In this document: one piece after another, positions 39,270-51,200 of the stretch | How the letters are laid out: every line of letters starts with the position of its first letter | Numbering within the stretch: the first letter of the stretch is position 1 | Source: Theristus sp. LFF4_11 | Taxonomy: Eukaryota > Nematoda > Chromadorea > Monhysterida > Xyalidae | Assembly (NCBI GenBank): GCA_030248135.1 | Contig: JASANC010002495.1 | Span: 1 to 64,000, forward strand | Length of the DNA stretch: 64,000 nucleotides | Direction of reading: 5' to 3' | Program-made: the position numbers and the translations under genes | The notes under the pieces: model-generated | The model's database searches: none | What the model saw: the letters and a program-made list of their open reading frames with translations, nothing else | Told to the model about the DNA's origin: nothing

Positions 39270-39800
39270 CTCTAATAAACCCCCATGGGGGTTTATTTCT
39301 TCAGCGACTTCTGGGGGTGGGGGTTTATTTTTTGGGGGGGCTTTATTTTGGGGGGGGGGGTTTATTTGGAAACCATTTTTAGGGGTGGGCAAAATGGCAA
39401 AAATACCTTCCATGGCAGGAAGGAAGTCGCAGAAACTTCTACTCTACATAGAAATTTCCATTTACAACAGCCTTTTGTAATGAAATTACCATTAACTCAT
39501 CCATTTGGGGCCTTTGGTAGCACAATTTCATCATTTTCACTGCAACCAGCCACTGAATTCGCTGGGTATGTGTTTCAAACAGGTTTCAATAATCCCCCAT
39601 GGGGGATTATTTTTGGGGGGGGATTATTTGGAAACTTGTCGGGGGGGGGGGGTTTTTTTTTGGGGGTTTTTTTTTGGGGGGGGTTTAAAGGGGTACGGTA
39701 TGCTTTTGCTGTAGAGAGGTGTGTTAGGTGTTGGAGGTGTTCTGGGGGGAGGTTGCGCGGGGGGGGGCGTCTGTGGGGCGGCGTCGCGGCGTCCCCGCGC
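39270..39800. repeat. G-run-rich repeat with CCCCCATGGGGG palindromes
   Basis: Tracts such as AAACCCCCATGGGGGTTTAT (39278-39297) and aaTCCCCCATGGGGGAtta (39594-39611) are each followed by serial GGGG...TTTATTT blocks. Two related half-modules lie about 300 bp apart. Likely a simple-repeat-bearing element; no gene. Confidence 0.5.
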
Positions 39801-39837
39801 GCCATCGATGGAAAAAAAAAAACGCGCGCAGCGGGGG

Positions 39838-41715
39838 GTAAAAAAACCATGGTGTATAAAAACACCATGAGATAACAAAACCATGTGTATATTTTAACCA
39901 CCAAAATCCTGGAAACTGAAAAGCTAAATAAACCATGGTGTAAAAAAACACCATGGTTTTTTTAAATAGCTGTATTCGACGTTTAAAGGCTGCCAGCAGT
40001 GAGATTTAGCACTAAAATAAAAAAACGGCATTGATTTATGATCGTCAACTCCAGAAAAGCGAATGACACTTCCTTTTTTGGTTTTTTAAGAGCTGTGTAT
40101 ATGGGCGTCGAAGAGCTGGTTAACTGTTTTTTCTGCACGTGGTTTGGATGAAAAGTCAGAAAGCCGGCGACGGAGTTTGGCTTCCATTAGTTCCATCCAT
40201 TTTCACGTGGAGAAATCGGTTGAGCGCAGCGCCGGCGGAGTCGCGTGTTCAAAATTTTTTTTTGCTGTTGATGCTGCGTGTGGAAATAAACGCTGAACAT
40301 TGAACATTTTTTAGAAAATAACTGAGCCGAAAAACTTTCTCAGATAGAGATATATTCGAAAAAAATTTTTTGGGGGGGGGGGGGGGGCGCGCCCGCCCCC
40401 CCCAGCCCCCTCCCCCTAGAACAACTATGTCGCCTAGATCACGATTTCCTCGGCCGATTTCGACGATCGATAGCTCAATCAACTCAGCAGAGCATCCGGA
40501 ACACGCTGATGTGTCGTTTGTGGTAAGTTTTTGTTTCATTGAACATTGGTTGATGTGCAATAAAAATTTTGTGAAAAAACAAAAAACACCAATTTATTGT
40601 GATTTGTGAGTTTTTTCGATTTTCAGAAAACCGCCGAAACAAACCACAAACAACATATCACCGTGTTCCCGATGTTTTGCTGAGTTGATTGAGCCATCGA
40701 TCGTCGAAATCGGTCGAGCACAGCGCCGGCAGAGTCGCGTGACAGGTCGGCGCACAAGACACATGACGTAAAACGCACGTATTGCCAACACATAACGTCG
40801 CCGAGATCACGATTTCCTCGGCCGATTTCGACGATCGACGGCTCAATCAACTCAGCGGAGCATCCGGAACACGATGATGTGTCGTTTGTGGTATGTTTTT
40901 GTTTCACTGAACATTGGTTGGTGTGCAATAAAAAATTTATGAAAAAACACACAACACCAATTTATGGTGGTGTGTGATTTTTTCGACTTTCAGAAAACCG
41001 CCGAAACAAACCACAAACGACACGTCATCGTGTTCCTGATGCTCTGCTGAGTTGATTGAGCCATCGATCGTCGAAATCGGTCGAGCACAGCGCCGGCAAA
41101 GTCTCGTGACAGGTCGGCGCACAAGACACATGACGTAAAACGCACGTATTGCCAACACATAACGTCGCCGAGATCACGATTTCCTCGGCCGATTTAGACT
41201 ATCGACGGCTCAATCAACTCAGCGGAGCATCCGGAACACGATGATGTGTCGTTTGTGGTATGTTTCGGCGGTTTTCTGAAAATCGAAAAACTCACACACC
41301 ACCATAAATTGGTGTTGTGTGTTTTTTCATAAATTTTTTATTGCACACGAACCATTGTTGAATGAAACAAAAACTAACCATAAACGACACATCACCGTGT
41401 TCCGGATGCCCTGCTGAGTTGATTGAGCCGTCGATCGTCGAAATCGGCCGAGGAAATCGTGATCTGGGGGACCTGACCAATTCAACGATGACAACCACAC
41501 TCATTTGTGGTCATTTCAAGTTGTTTTCATCAAATCTGATTCAATTTTCGCCCACATAAGTCGTTTCCATGTGATTTTCAGTAGAATTAATAATTGTGGT
41601 GTTTTTATGTGCATGGTGTTTTTAGCATTTCCCATTTTGAAAAATACCATGGTGTTTTTATACACATGGTTTTTATATCGCATGGTGTTTTTTTACACCA
41701 TGGTGTTTTTTTACG
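39838..41715. mobile_element. foldback-like element, ACACCATGGT-unit arms enclosing the 367-bp satellite
   Basis: The left arm (39838-39962) has units of AAAAACACCATGG(T) type. The right arm (41598-41715) is the inverted complement in the same order (gTAAAAAAAcaCCATGGTGT, ACACCATGmGATAt, AAAACCATGTGTATA). The interior holds the satellite array and a CATAGTTG-family fragment. Ends and target duplication are not resolved. Confidence 0.5.
40430..41465. repeat. 367-bp satellite, second array
   Basis: Same family as 23775-25025, with units marked by ttttcAGAAAACCGCCGAAAC at about 40619 and 40986. Halves run in both orientations, and the last copy is flipped at about 41262, so the array ends in an inverted arrangement. 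Confidence 0.85.
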
Positions 41716-43392
41716 CAACCCCGATTAGGAACCTACAACGACTCTAAACCTTTTGGTTTAACAATGTTAGGTAACCAGCGCGAGTGTCCCCACACGTTAA
41801 ATGGCGGGAAATTTAAAAACATCTCGTCTTATTTCGTAAAACTACAAAACTAAACCGGAGCTGGAGCTGATCCCTGATCCCAATGTTTCTGAGCATGCCG
41901 ATGCCCGTGGGCGTGCGCTTCAGTAATGAAACTTTAGGGGTGGGTGGACGTAGAGGAGAGGAAAGGAACGGTGATGGAGCATACACCTACAGAATGCGAG
42001 GGGGACTGCTAGCACTGGGGAAAGCTTGAATTGAATTGAAAAAAAGGGAAAAGGAGCTGCACAAAAATATCAGGCTTCACTTCACTTCAGGTTCTTCCTT
42101 CAACTTCAAGCGTCGCCGTGTGCGCCTGCCTGCTGCTACTCTGCTCCCTCTCCCTGCCCTCGTAGGGTTGTTAAAAAAAAACAAAAATCGTCATTTTTGT
42201 TTTTTTTTTAATTTTTTTTTTAAAAATTTCAAAAATCAAAGTTGTGCTGAATCAATCAGGGAGTCCGAAGAACCACATATGATATGCAAGCGCCTCCCGA
42301 ATGACACCCGTATGGCGGAACTTTGCAGATTTTGTTTTGGTGACCTCAATTACCCCTTTTCCAAACCGTCACCATGCCTCTTCTTGTGTTTTGACCTCCA
42401 AAACGTCACTAATTGTCCCCAGCTAAGCTAATGCTAAAGTGAAGACAAACATACCGCCTTGAAATTCGATCAATTCTTCTGATGGTGTCGCGACGACACG
42501 ACACGAAGCAGCAACCAGACAACGTAGCGCTTGCAAACGGTGCAGCGAGCACAATCGGACGCTCTGCGAGGCTAATCGTCACCTTATCTGCATCGGAAAC
42601 AGTACCGAAGGCGAAAGCAAATTTTCGAGGGGGGGGGGGTGTCGTCACGGGGGGGGGGGGGGCCGGAAATTTTTCTGTGGGGGGTGTCAGTCATGGTACA
42701 GTGACACCCCCCCCCCCCCCAGGCGTGGGCCAGGGGGGGGGGCACGAGTGGAGAAAATTTTCTGGGGGGGTGCCCACCCCCCCCCCACCCATGAGATTTT
42801 TTCGCTTAAATTTTGAAGGAAAAACGCTAAATTTTGCTGCAAAATCTTTGAAATTACAATGAAGAATGTCAAGTTATCATATATTTAGCTTGTATTATAG
42901 ACTTTAAAGACAAAAAATCATGATTTTTGAGCAAAAATTCATGATTTTTGGGTGGTCCGAGAAAATTTTTGGGGGGTGTCACTGTTACTTTGGTCCATCT
43001 TGGGGGGGGGGGGGGGGGGGGGTGTCTAGCAAATTTCGAGGGGGGTGTGGATGGTCCAGTGTCAGGTTTTGGGGGGTGGGTGTCGCGTGACCCCCCCACC
43101 CACCCCACGCGGGGGTCTCGGGTGCTCGGGGGGGGTGTACCTAGGGTTAGGGGCTTTGAAAAAAAATTTTTTTTTCGTTTTTAAAAAAAAAAATTTGGAT
43201 TTTTTTTTCAAACTTAAAAAAAAAATTTGAAAAATTTTTCTTCTACTTTGCTCTGAAAATTCGATTTATGGCATAATTTTTTGAAAGTTCAAACCAAATT
43301 TTCTTCCCAACTTCTTTGTGTGCTTAGGTACATGTCCTTATTTGGTCATTTTGACCGACGTACTCCATGTTTTTCGATTTGGATGACTTCTA

Positions 43393-45219
43393 CAGTCGAA
43401 CTCACTAAAATGTGGAATCAGCTGATTGGTCGACCGAGCGGAGGCTGCTCACACTCCGCACCGTTCTTTTTTCGTGGATTTGGATTTTATTGAAACGTGT
43501 TTTTATGAATTTCCAGCACCCTTTTTGTGCTAAAAATAAACTCAAAGGTTAGAGACCGCGAAATTTAGAAAATTTTTATGCCACAGCTCAACTCAAAATG
43601 TATTTTTTGTTTAATGACGACGACGTCGTCGTCGCTTAATTTTTGCGTGTGGACTGAAAAATAAAAGCCTGAAAGGAGTGCGCTGTGCATGGTTTGCTGC
43701 GTGCACCAAGTAAATGAACACAGCAGCCAAAAACAACTTGAAAACGGTGAAAATGAAAAATGAAAGCAAAGTCGTCGTCGTGTCGTCGTCGTCCGCGAAG
43801 TCGGAACGCATTTTTTTCAAATTGCGGACGCATGTCGATCGGTCAGCTAGGAATGAAACCCCCTTCAGCTGGCTACACAGCGCACTCATTTCAGGCTTTT
43901 GTCTTTCAGTTCACACGTAAAAATTAAGCGACGACGTCGTCGTCGTCGTCGTCAGTAAAAAAATGCAATTTGAGCTGTTGAATAAAAAAATTGAATTTCG
44001 CAGTTCTCCAACCCTTTGAGTTTATTTTTAGCATGGAAAGGGTGCTGGAAATTCACACTCATTCAAAAGAAACACGTTTCAATAAAATCCAAATCCACGA
44101 AAAAAGAACGGTGCGGAGTGTGAGCAGCCTCCGCTCGGTCGACCAATCAGCTGATTCCACATTTTAGTGAGTTCGACTTAGGGTTAGGGAAAAAAAATCC
44201 GGATTTTTTTTTTAAATTAAAAAAAAAATTTTTTTTTAAATTTTTTTTTACAAGTTAGGTTCGTTCGAAGCGTCTCGTCGAGCTGAGTTCATCTAGACTA
44301 TTTTCAGAACGATCCGGGAAACTATAAGAGCGAAAATCGTGTTTTATTGAAATTATGTCCATTTCATAGAGGGAAAGTTGCATTTTCAACAGTAAAACAG
44401 GGCAATTTTTCACGTGTACTTGAATATTGAACCGTTCTTAGTGGTTCCTCTTTAGAAAATTACCAAAATTTGACTGTGTTCAAAAATTCCTGTTTGCTGT
44501 AGCTAAGTCGGCAACCCCTGTCGACCCGGTCGCCCCCCCCCCCCCCAAGACACTTACTTTCAGGTTCAACCAGCTATGCTATCTGCCACATGGCGAGAGC
44601 CCACTCTTCAAATCATCGTATCGAAAACACGTACCATGATTTCGCGATCACGTTGCGGGCAACTGACAGACGCAAGTTTAACACGTTAGTTTAGCTCAGC
44701 ACGCAAGTTTTAACATGTGGCCATGTTATCGGGTATCTGAAAAACGGTCGTGTGATGTGGTATTAACCAACATCTCCGCTCAAATTGTTTAACAATATAT
44801 CGCACAACTCCATTGTAGACCTATAACATACGCCAATCAACAAGATATCATGGCCTACCGACTGAAAAACATGTTCTAAGTTGCAAGAAAACGATTTCTG
44901 AAACGATATTTCAATTCAGTTAAGTCATTTCAACGCTAAAAATTGACTCTAGAAGTCATCCAAATCGAAAAACATGGAGTACGTCGGTCAAAATGACCAA
45001 ATAATGACATTTACCTAAGCACACAAAGAAGTTGGGAAGAAAATTTGGTTTGAACTTCAAAAAATTATGCCATAAATCGAATTTTCAGAGCAAAGTAGAA
45101 GAAAAAATTTTCAAAATTTTTTTTTAAGTTTGAAAAAAAAATCCAAATTTAAAAAAAAAAAACGAAAAAAAAATTAAAAAAAAAATTTTTTTTCAAAGCC
45201 CCTAACCCTAGTTCGACTG
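43393..45219. mobile_element. CAGTCGAACTC MITE with TA duplication, interrupted by a hAT-like copy
   Basis: Inverted repeat CAGTCGAACTCACTAAAATG / CATTTTAGTGAGTTCGACTG extending inward more than 150 bp (through GCTGATTGGTCGACCGAGCG). It is flanked by TA at 43391-43392 and 45220-45221. The unoccupied site, gacttcTAgagtc, occurs inside copy b at about 44953-44965 in reverse. Net length is about 787 bp. The centre has (CGACGA)n/(TCGTCG)n palindromic blocks at 43616-43640 and 43928-43955. Confidence 0.85.
44179..45210 (+). mobile_element. TAGGGTTAGGGG hAT-like element, copy b (1032 bp, intact)
   Basis: Complete copy with 8-bp duplication GTTCGACT at 44171-44178 and 45211-45218, cut into the right terminal repeat of the CAGTCGAACTC MITE. 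It is therefore the last of these insertions. Confidence 0.88.
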
Positions 45220-46016
45220 TAGAGTCAATTTTTAGCGTTGAAATGACTTAACTGAATTGAAATATCGTTTCAGAAATCGTTTTCTTGCAACTTAGAACAT
45301 GTTTTTTCAGTCGGTAGGCCATGAGATGAACATGATATTTTGTTGATTGGCGTATGTTATAGGTCTACAATGGAGTTGTGCGATATATTGTTAAACAATT
45401 GGAGCGGAGATGTTGGTTAATACCACATCACACGACCGTTTTTCAGATACCCGATAACATGGCCACATGTTAAAACTTGCGTGCTGAGCTAAACTAACGT
45501 GTTAAACTTGCGTCTGTCAGTTGCCCGCAACGTGATCGCGAAATCATGGTACGTGTTTTCGATACGATGATTTGAAGAGTGGGCTCTCGCCATGTGGCAG
45601 ATAGCATAGCTGGTTGAACCTGAAAGTAAGTGTCTTGGGGGGGGGGGGCGACCGAGTCGACAGGGGTTGCCGGTTGCCGACTTAGCTACAGCAAACAGGA
45701 ATTTTTGAACACAGTCAAATTTTGGTAATTTTCTAAAGAGGAACAACTAAGAACGGTTCAATATTCAAGTACACGTCGAAAATTGTCCTGTTTTACTGTT
45801 GAAAATGCAACTTTCCCTCTATGAAATGGACATAATTTCAATAAAACACGATTTTCGCTCTTATAGTTTTCCGGATCGTTCTGAAAATAGTCTAGATGAA
45901 CTCAGCTCGACGAGACGCTTCGAACAAACCTAACTTGTAAAAAAAAATTAAAAAAAAAATTTTTTTTTAATTTAAAAAAAAATCCGGATTTTTTTTCCCC
46001 TAACCCTAGGTGTACG

Positions 46017-47036
46017 TAGGGTTAGGGGAAAAAAAATCCGGTTTTTTTTTAAATTAAAAAAAAAATTTTTCAAAAAAAAAAAAATTTACAAGTTAGGTTC
46101 GTTCGAAGCGTCTCGTCGAGCTGAGTTCATCTAGACTATTTTCAGAACGATCCGGGAAACTATAAGAGCGAAAATCGTGTTTTATTGAAATTATGTCCAT
46201 TTCATAGAGGGAAAGTTGCATTTTCAACAGTAAAACAGGGCAATTTTTCACGTGTACTTGAATATTGAACCGTTCTTAGTGGTTCCTCTTTAGAAAATTA
46301 CCAAAATTTGACTGTGTTCAAAAATTCCTGTTTGCTGTAGCTAAGTCGGCAACCCCTGTCGACCCGGTCGCCCCCCCCAAGACACTTACTTTCAGGTTCA
46401 ACCAGCTATGCTATCTGCCACATGGCGAGAGCCCACTCTTCAAATCATCGTATCGAAAACACGTACCATGATTTCGCGATCACGTTGCGGGCAACTGACA
46501 GACGCAAGTTTAACACGTTAGTTTAGCTCAGCACGCAAGTTTTAACATGTGGCCATGTTATCGGGTATCTGAAAAACGGTCGTGTGATGTGGTATTAACC
46601 AACATCTCCGCTCAAATTGTTTAACAATATATCGCACAACTCCATTGTAGACCTATAACATACGCCAATCAACAAGATATCATGGCCTACCGACTGAAAA
46701 ACATGTTCTAAGTTGCAAGAAAACGATTTCTGAAACGATATTTCAATTCAGTTAAGTCATTTCAACGCTTTTTCATTTCATCCAAATCGAAAAACATGGA
46801 GTACGTCGGTCAAAATGACCAAATAATGACATTTACCTAAGCACACAAAGAAGTTGGGAAGAAAATTTGGTTTGAACTTTCAAAAAATTATGCCATAAAT
46901 CGAATTTTCAGAGCAAAGTAGAAGAAAAAATTTTCAAATTTTTTTTTAAGTTTGAAAAAAAAATCCAAATTTTTTTTTAAAAAAAAAACGAAAAAAAAAA
47001 TAAAAAAAATTTTTTTTTTCAAAGCCCCTAACCCTA
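46017..47036 (+). mobile_element. TAGGGTTAGGGG hAT-like element, copy c (1020 bp, intact)
   Basis: Complete copy directly beside copy a, sharing one 8-bp target between them: GGTGTACG at 46009-46016 and GGTGTACC at 47037-47044. No transposase; poly-A/poly-T tracts inside both ends. Confidence 0.88.
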
Positions 47037-47159
47037 GGTGTACCCCCCCCCCCCACCCCCCCTCGTCTTCGGTACTGATCGGAAATGGTAGGCTAAGCTT
47101 TGGGACGCTCAAAAACTTCATCGCAGATGTTGTCGAAGCCTAAAATCAGTCGGTAAAAC

Positions 47160-47948
47160 GGCATGCGGTCGATCCGGTACCGGTCGATCCGGTACGGTCG
47201 ATCCGGTACCGGTCGATCCGGTACCGGTCGATCCGGTACCTGGCAATTTTCTAGGGCGGTCGATCCGGTACCGGTCGATCCGGTACTCGGTCGATCCGGT
47301 ACCAATTGAAATTTTCAGCTGTTTTTGCATTCAATTCAATTTGTTTCTGATTTGTTTTCCATTTTTCTTCGTTTCTCTCATTTTATTTGATGCCTGAAAC
47401 ATTTTACCGCAGGTTTTTTCGCTGGAAATATGAAAATAAAAACAACAGACATTTTTCCTCAACTCCAAAAAAGAACCGAATCAGTCTTCATATTTTTATT
47501 TTGTTCTCCTTTTCTTGCTGAGCTGATAATTTTGCAAATTTTCACCGTCTTAGAGCTTTATTCTTCTGGAAAATGGTTCAGAAAATAAAAAAAACATATG
47601 GTACACTTGTTTTGCTTTTTTCAGAATCAGATTACGATTACCAAAACCAACAAAGTGTCGCAAGTCGTCGTCGTCCAACAATCGTGTTCGGTTTCATGTC
47701 TTTCCGTGCTGCATAAATGTTTCGCAATCACCGAAACCAAAGAAAAATCGAAAACACAACGAATTGAACGCTAAAAACCCGTAAAACAGCTGAAAATTTC
47801 AATTGGTACCGGATCGACCGAGTACCGGATCGACCGGTACCGGATCGACCGCCCTAGAAAATTGCCAGGTACCGGATCGACCGGTACCGGATCGACCGGT
47901 ACCGGATCGACCGTACCGGATCGACCGGTACCGGATCGACCTACAGCC
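47160..47948 (-). mobile_element. foldback element, GGTCGATCCGGTACC family, copy 2 (789 bp)
   Basis: Same element as 18746-19563 in the opposite orientation, with ends GGCATGCGG / CCTACAGCC. 9-bp duplication CGGTAAAAC at 47151-47159 and 47949-47957. The unoccupied target is visible in the paralogous sequence at 21032-21040. Confidence 0.95.
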
Positions 47949-48260
47949 CGGTAAAACGGCCCAAAATCGACTGCTAAAGGTTTTACGAGGTATAATCAAA
48001 GAAAATTTTTGTTGAACTTTCGAAAAATTGTGCCAAAATTGAGGTTTTCAGAGCATATTAGAGGAAAATTTTTCGAATTTAAAAAAAAAAATCGGCATTT
48101 TTGTTTTTTTTTAATCACTTTTTTTTAAAAAAAAATTTTCATTTTTGTTTAACAACCCTATGCCCTCGTCTCATTCTTCGGTCCTGCAGTTTCTCCGTGT
48201 CGTGTTTGTGCGGCTCGTGCTCTTGTATGTTCGCAACTGCAATCTGTCAACATATTCACA

Positions 48261-51200
48261 ATGCAAAATCACGATCACCAATCTGCACAATCGAATAATT
48301 TTGGCGGCGGTGGTACAAAAAATCCAGGTCGAAAACGTCGCTCATCGGTAAAAAATGATTGAGTTTTTGTTTTTCAATTCTGACCGAACTACTGACTGAC
48401 ACTGACCGAAAATCTCAATTCAATTCAATATTGACATTTTGACCTTCATTACTTAATGGTCTTTTTTGTCGTTATTGGTTGCGCTTTGTTGACATGGTTA
48501 TATGAACCAATAACATGATTGGATTGGCTTCTCTACAATTTCGCGCGCCCACCTTTGCTTTTAAGCGGCTCGATCTCGATCCTGCCTGGTGGTACCTGGT
48601 TCTTTAAAAAATTTTTTTGCAGATTCTGAAACCACAAAACGTGCCGCCTGGGGATCAAAATGATCCAACAATCACAACAACGACGACTACGATACGACAA
48701 ACGTTCAGTCGCCGAGTTAGTTTTGCTGAGCAGCGCACCGTGAAGTATGTTGGCATTTTTTTATTTTCGCTCGCGTGTTCTTTTCTTTCTAGTCTGTTCT
48801 TTACCCTTCTTCGTGTTCAGCCTTTTCAGTTTCAATGAGTGACGAAAACCTGCAAGAAAACTAGAAAAAAATTAAGGTATACTTCAAAAAAATCATTTCA
48901 GAGAGTTTGCCGTCGATCAGTGTCACTCGCCGAAGTATTCTCAAGAGCCAGGTATATTTCAAGAAAACAGGAAAACATGTGTCGACTGTTGATTTGTGTT
49001 GATTTTAAACAAAAGATCCGTTTTTCTCATTTTTCTGCCAGAGAAAAAACTGCTTCACAGGTTTTTTTGTTTTCTTCAGCGTATCATGACAGTCTCAGTT
49101 CAACCGAAAGCTCGCATGCTCAGCAGCACACCGGCACTGCTACAAAGTGAGTCTGAAAATCTGAAATCAGCCAGCAGGTTTTTTTGCGCATAAATTGAGA
49201 ATTTTTGAAACATCGTTGCAGTCGAACTACGTACGGCAGCGTGAACATGCAAGAAACTGAGCTGCACAGCGCGGCAACCAGCTCCGGTCAGTTGATTTGC
49301 TTTGTGCGTCGCATTATTGTGCTGCGTTTTGTGTCCACTCGCTAATCACATGACAACGAATTGCAGAACTGCAGTTTCAAGCAGCGCCTGACAGTCCCAG
49401 TGAGGTGTTCGTGCCGTCTGATGCACCGTCACCCGTCATCAAAATGTCAGCAGGTCTGTGGTGGTGTTTTGTCAGTCCACTTTTTTCACAGTTGACACTG
49501 CAAGTTCTTGAAGCCGACGAGTTTTGTTTTGCTGATTGTCCATTTGTTCAATGCTGTCTGCCCTTCCTTACTCCTTAAGGGGGATTAGCAATTAGTTTTT
49601 TGTGCGTACCTACGGACACACTTAAAAATGGCCACGCAATTTAGAAATCGTGTGGTGTGTTCTATCTTTTTCTGACAAAAATTAGTTTGCGTACGGTATT
49701 TAGAACAACAGCGCATCTGAGATCTGAGCACCGCTTTTCCCCGTGCCAACCAGACTGTATTGTCCCGAGCGGGAACTAACCGTTATGACACCGCACACCG
49801 GCCCCAAAAATTTGCCGTCCAGTCGTCACCGAGAAAAGCTCGATTCAGATGTCAAAAACAGGCACATGAAATTTCCGTGAATAAACTCGCCACAGTATCA
49901 CATCACTCACAGCGGCACCGCTTCATCGAACGCACTTGTCGCATCTGTCCATGGAGGAGACGTGCGTGCTGCAGCAGGAGCTCGCTGACGACACCATCAA
50001 TGTCGACCAGGAGCACACGCGCAACTTCATGGCGCAGTTGGGTGCGAAACCGCAGGTCGCTTGTTTTCTCCCACCTGGAAGGCGCATTCACGAAGCAGTA
50101 TTTGTGGTTTAGCTAAGCGCTCGCTAAGTTCTGCTACATAAATGGTCTTTCAAAATTTCATGCTTCAATTGCGCAACTTTAACTGTGATTTGAGGCTAAG
50201 TTGGTTGTTTTGGTGGGGCCTGTAAGGGCAATCGGCCAGCTGCCGCTTCACCTGCATGCCATAGCACACACGCAAGGGCGTTCATACTGACGTATGGGTG
50301 TACGGCATGGCACTGGCATAGCACGTCGAATCTCGTGTTGTTAGCGTGCTGCCGTTCATACAGACGTCTGCATGTGCGGCACGTCATATCAGGTCGCTCG
50401 TGCATCCACTGCTGTTGCATACTATCATCGTCCACTGAAGACGTGCCGTTGACGTACGGTCAGCATGCGTCAGTATGAACCGGCCTTTGGTCCGTCTTGT
50501 CATGTCGATCGATGCACCAACCAACCAACAACACTGGCTTGTTTCACTCAGTCGCAAGTTTCATCGTGCGTGCCACATTTTTTGCCTGCCCCGTTTCAGG
50601 CGCACTCAACGCCGTTTGCAGCGACACCGTACGACAGCAGCAGTGGTGCCCGGACACTTGCGACGGAGAGCGGGGCTGCTGCGGCTGTGTGGACGGCGCG
50701 CACGCACGTGCCACTGCAGCAGATGCAACACCGCAAACTGGTGATCACCACGGAGGACGCATGTCAGTGGGGCACGTTTTGGCATTGTATGTCCTGGCCT
50801 GGCACTGTTCGCTTCGGCGTTCTGCCGACATGCCTTGTTATGGTCGCCCTGGCTAATTTGTATAGTGTCACAGCTGATTGGTTGGTGAACGCGTGATGCG
50901 CATGCTGTTGTGTTGTTGTACCTATCTAGCAATTCGGCATTTTCTGTGATGGAAATGCCATGCGCGCTGGAACTGCTACCCCAGCAGGCAGCAATGTGTG
51001 TTTCGATGCTCAACAAACTCAGGAGCCAATCGATCAGTTTTCACGCAATCATTAACAAACTGGTCCATTGAACTGGTTCAGTGCGCTGGGGCTTGGAGAA
51101 GTCGTGCGTTGTGGACGAGACAACGCGCACAACAATGGCAATGTCAATGGCTGGTGATTGTGAGGAGGAGGATCGATCGATCAACGTTCGCCACATCGTT

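Larger units (their letters stand above)
43142..46008 (-). mobile_element. TAGGGTTAGGGG hAT-like element, copy a (interrupted)
   Basis: Inverted repeat TAGGGTTAGGGGCTTTG / CCCCTAACCCTA, flanked by GGTGTACC (43134-43141) and GGTGTACG (46009-46016). It lies in the opposite orientation to copies b and c. About 1038 bp after removing the mariner-type insert at 43393-45219. Confidence 0.85.
42600..47077. mobile_element. G-rich hAT-like element, CAGTACCGAAG family, nested inside 42163-48160
   Basis: Ends CAGTACCGAAGGCGA / TCGTCTTCGGTACTG, 8-bp duplication ATCGGAAA at 42592-42599 and 47078-47085; the unoccupied ATCGGAAA site is visible in the copy at 20529-21239. Net length is about 575 bp after removing its own inserts. 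The interior is long G- and C-runs with several GGTGTCrC blocks. Confidence 0.85.
42163..48160. mobile_element. hAT-like element, TAGGGTTGTTAAA family, copy carrying nested insertions
   Basis: Ends TAGGGTTGTTAAA / TTTAACAACCCTA with 8-bp target duplication TGCCCTCG at 42155-42162 and 48161-48168. Removing the inserts at 42600-47077 and 47160-47948 with one duplication each leaves 714 bp, against 711 bp in the clean copy at 20529-21239. It ends 100 bp upstream of the KNL1 start codon. Confidence 0.9.

Noticed and set aside
39285..39875. 196-codon glycine/phenylalanine-rich frame
   Set aside because: Produced by G-runs and TTTATTT blocks of a simple repeat.
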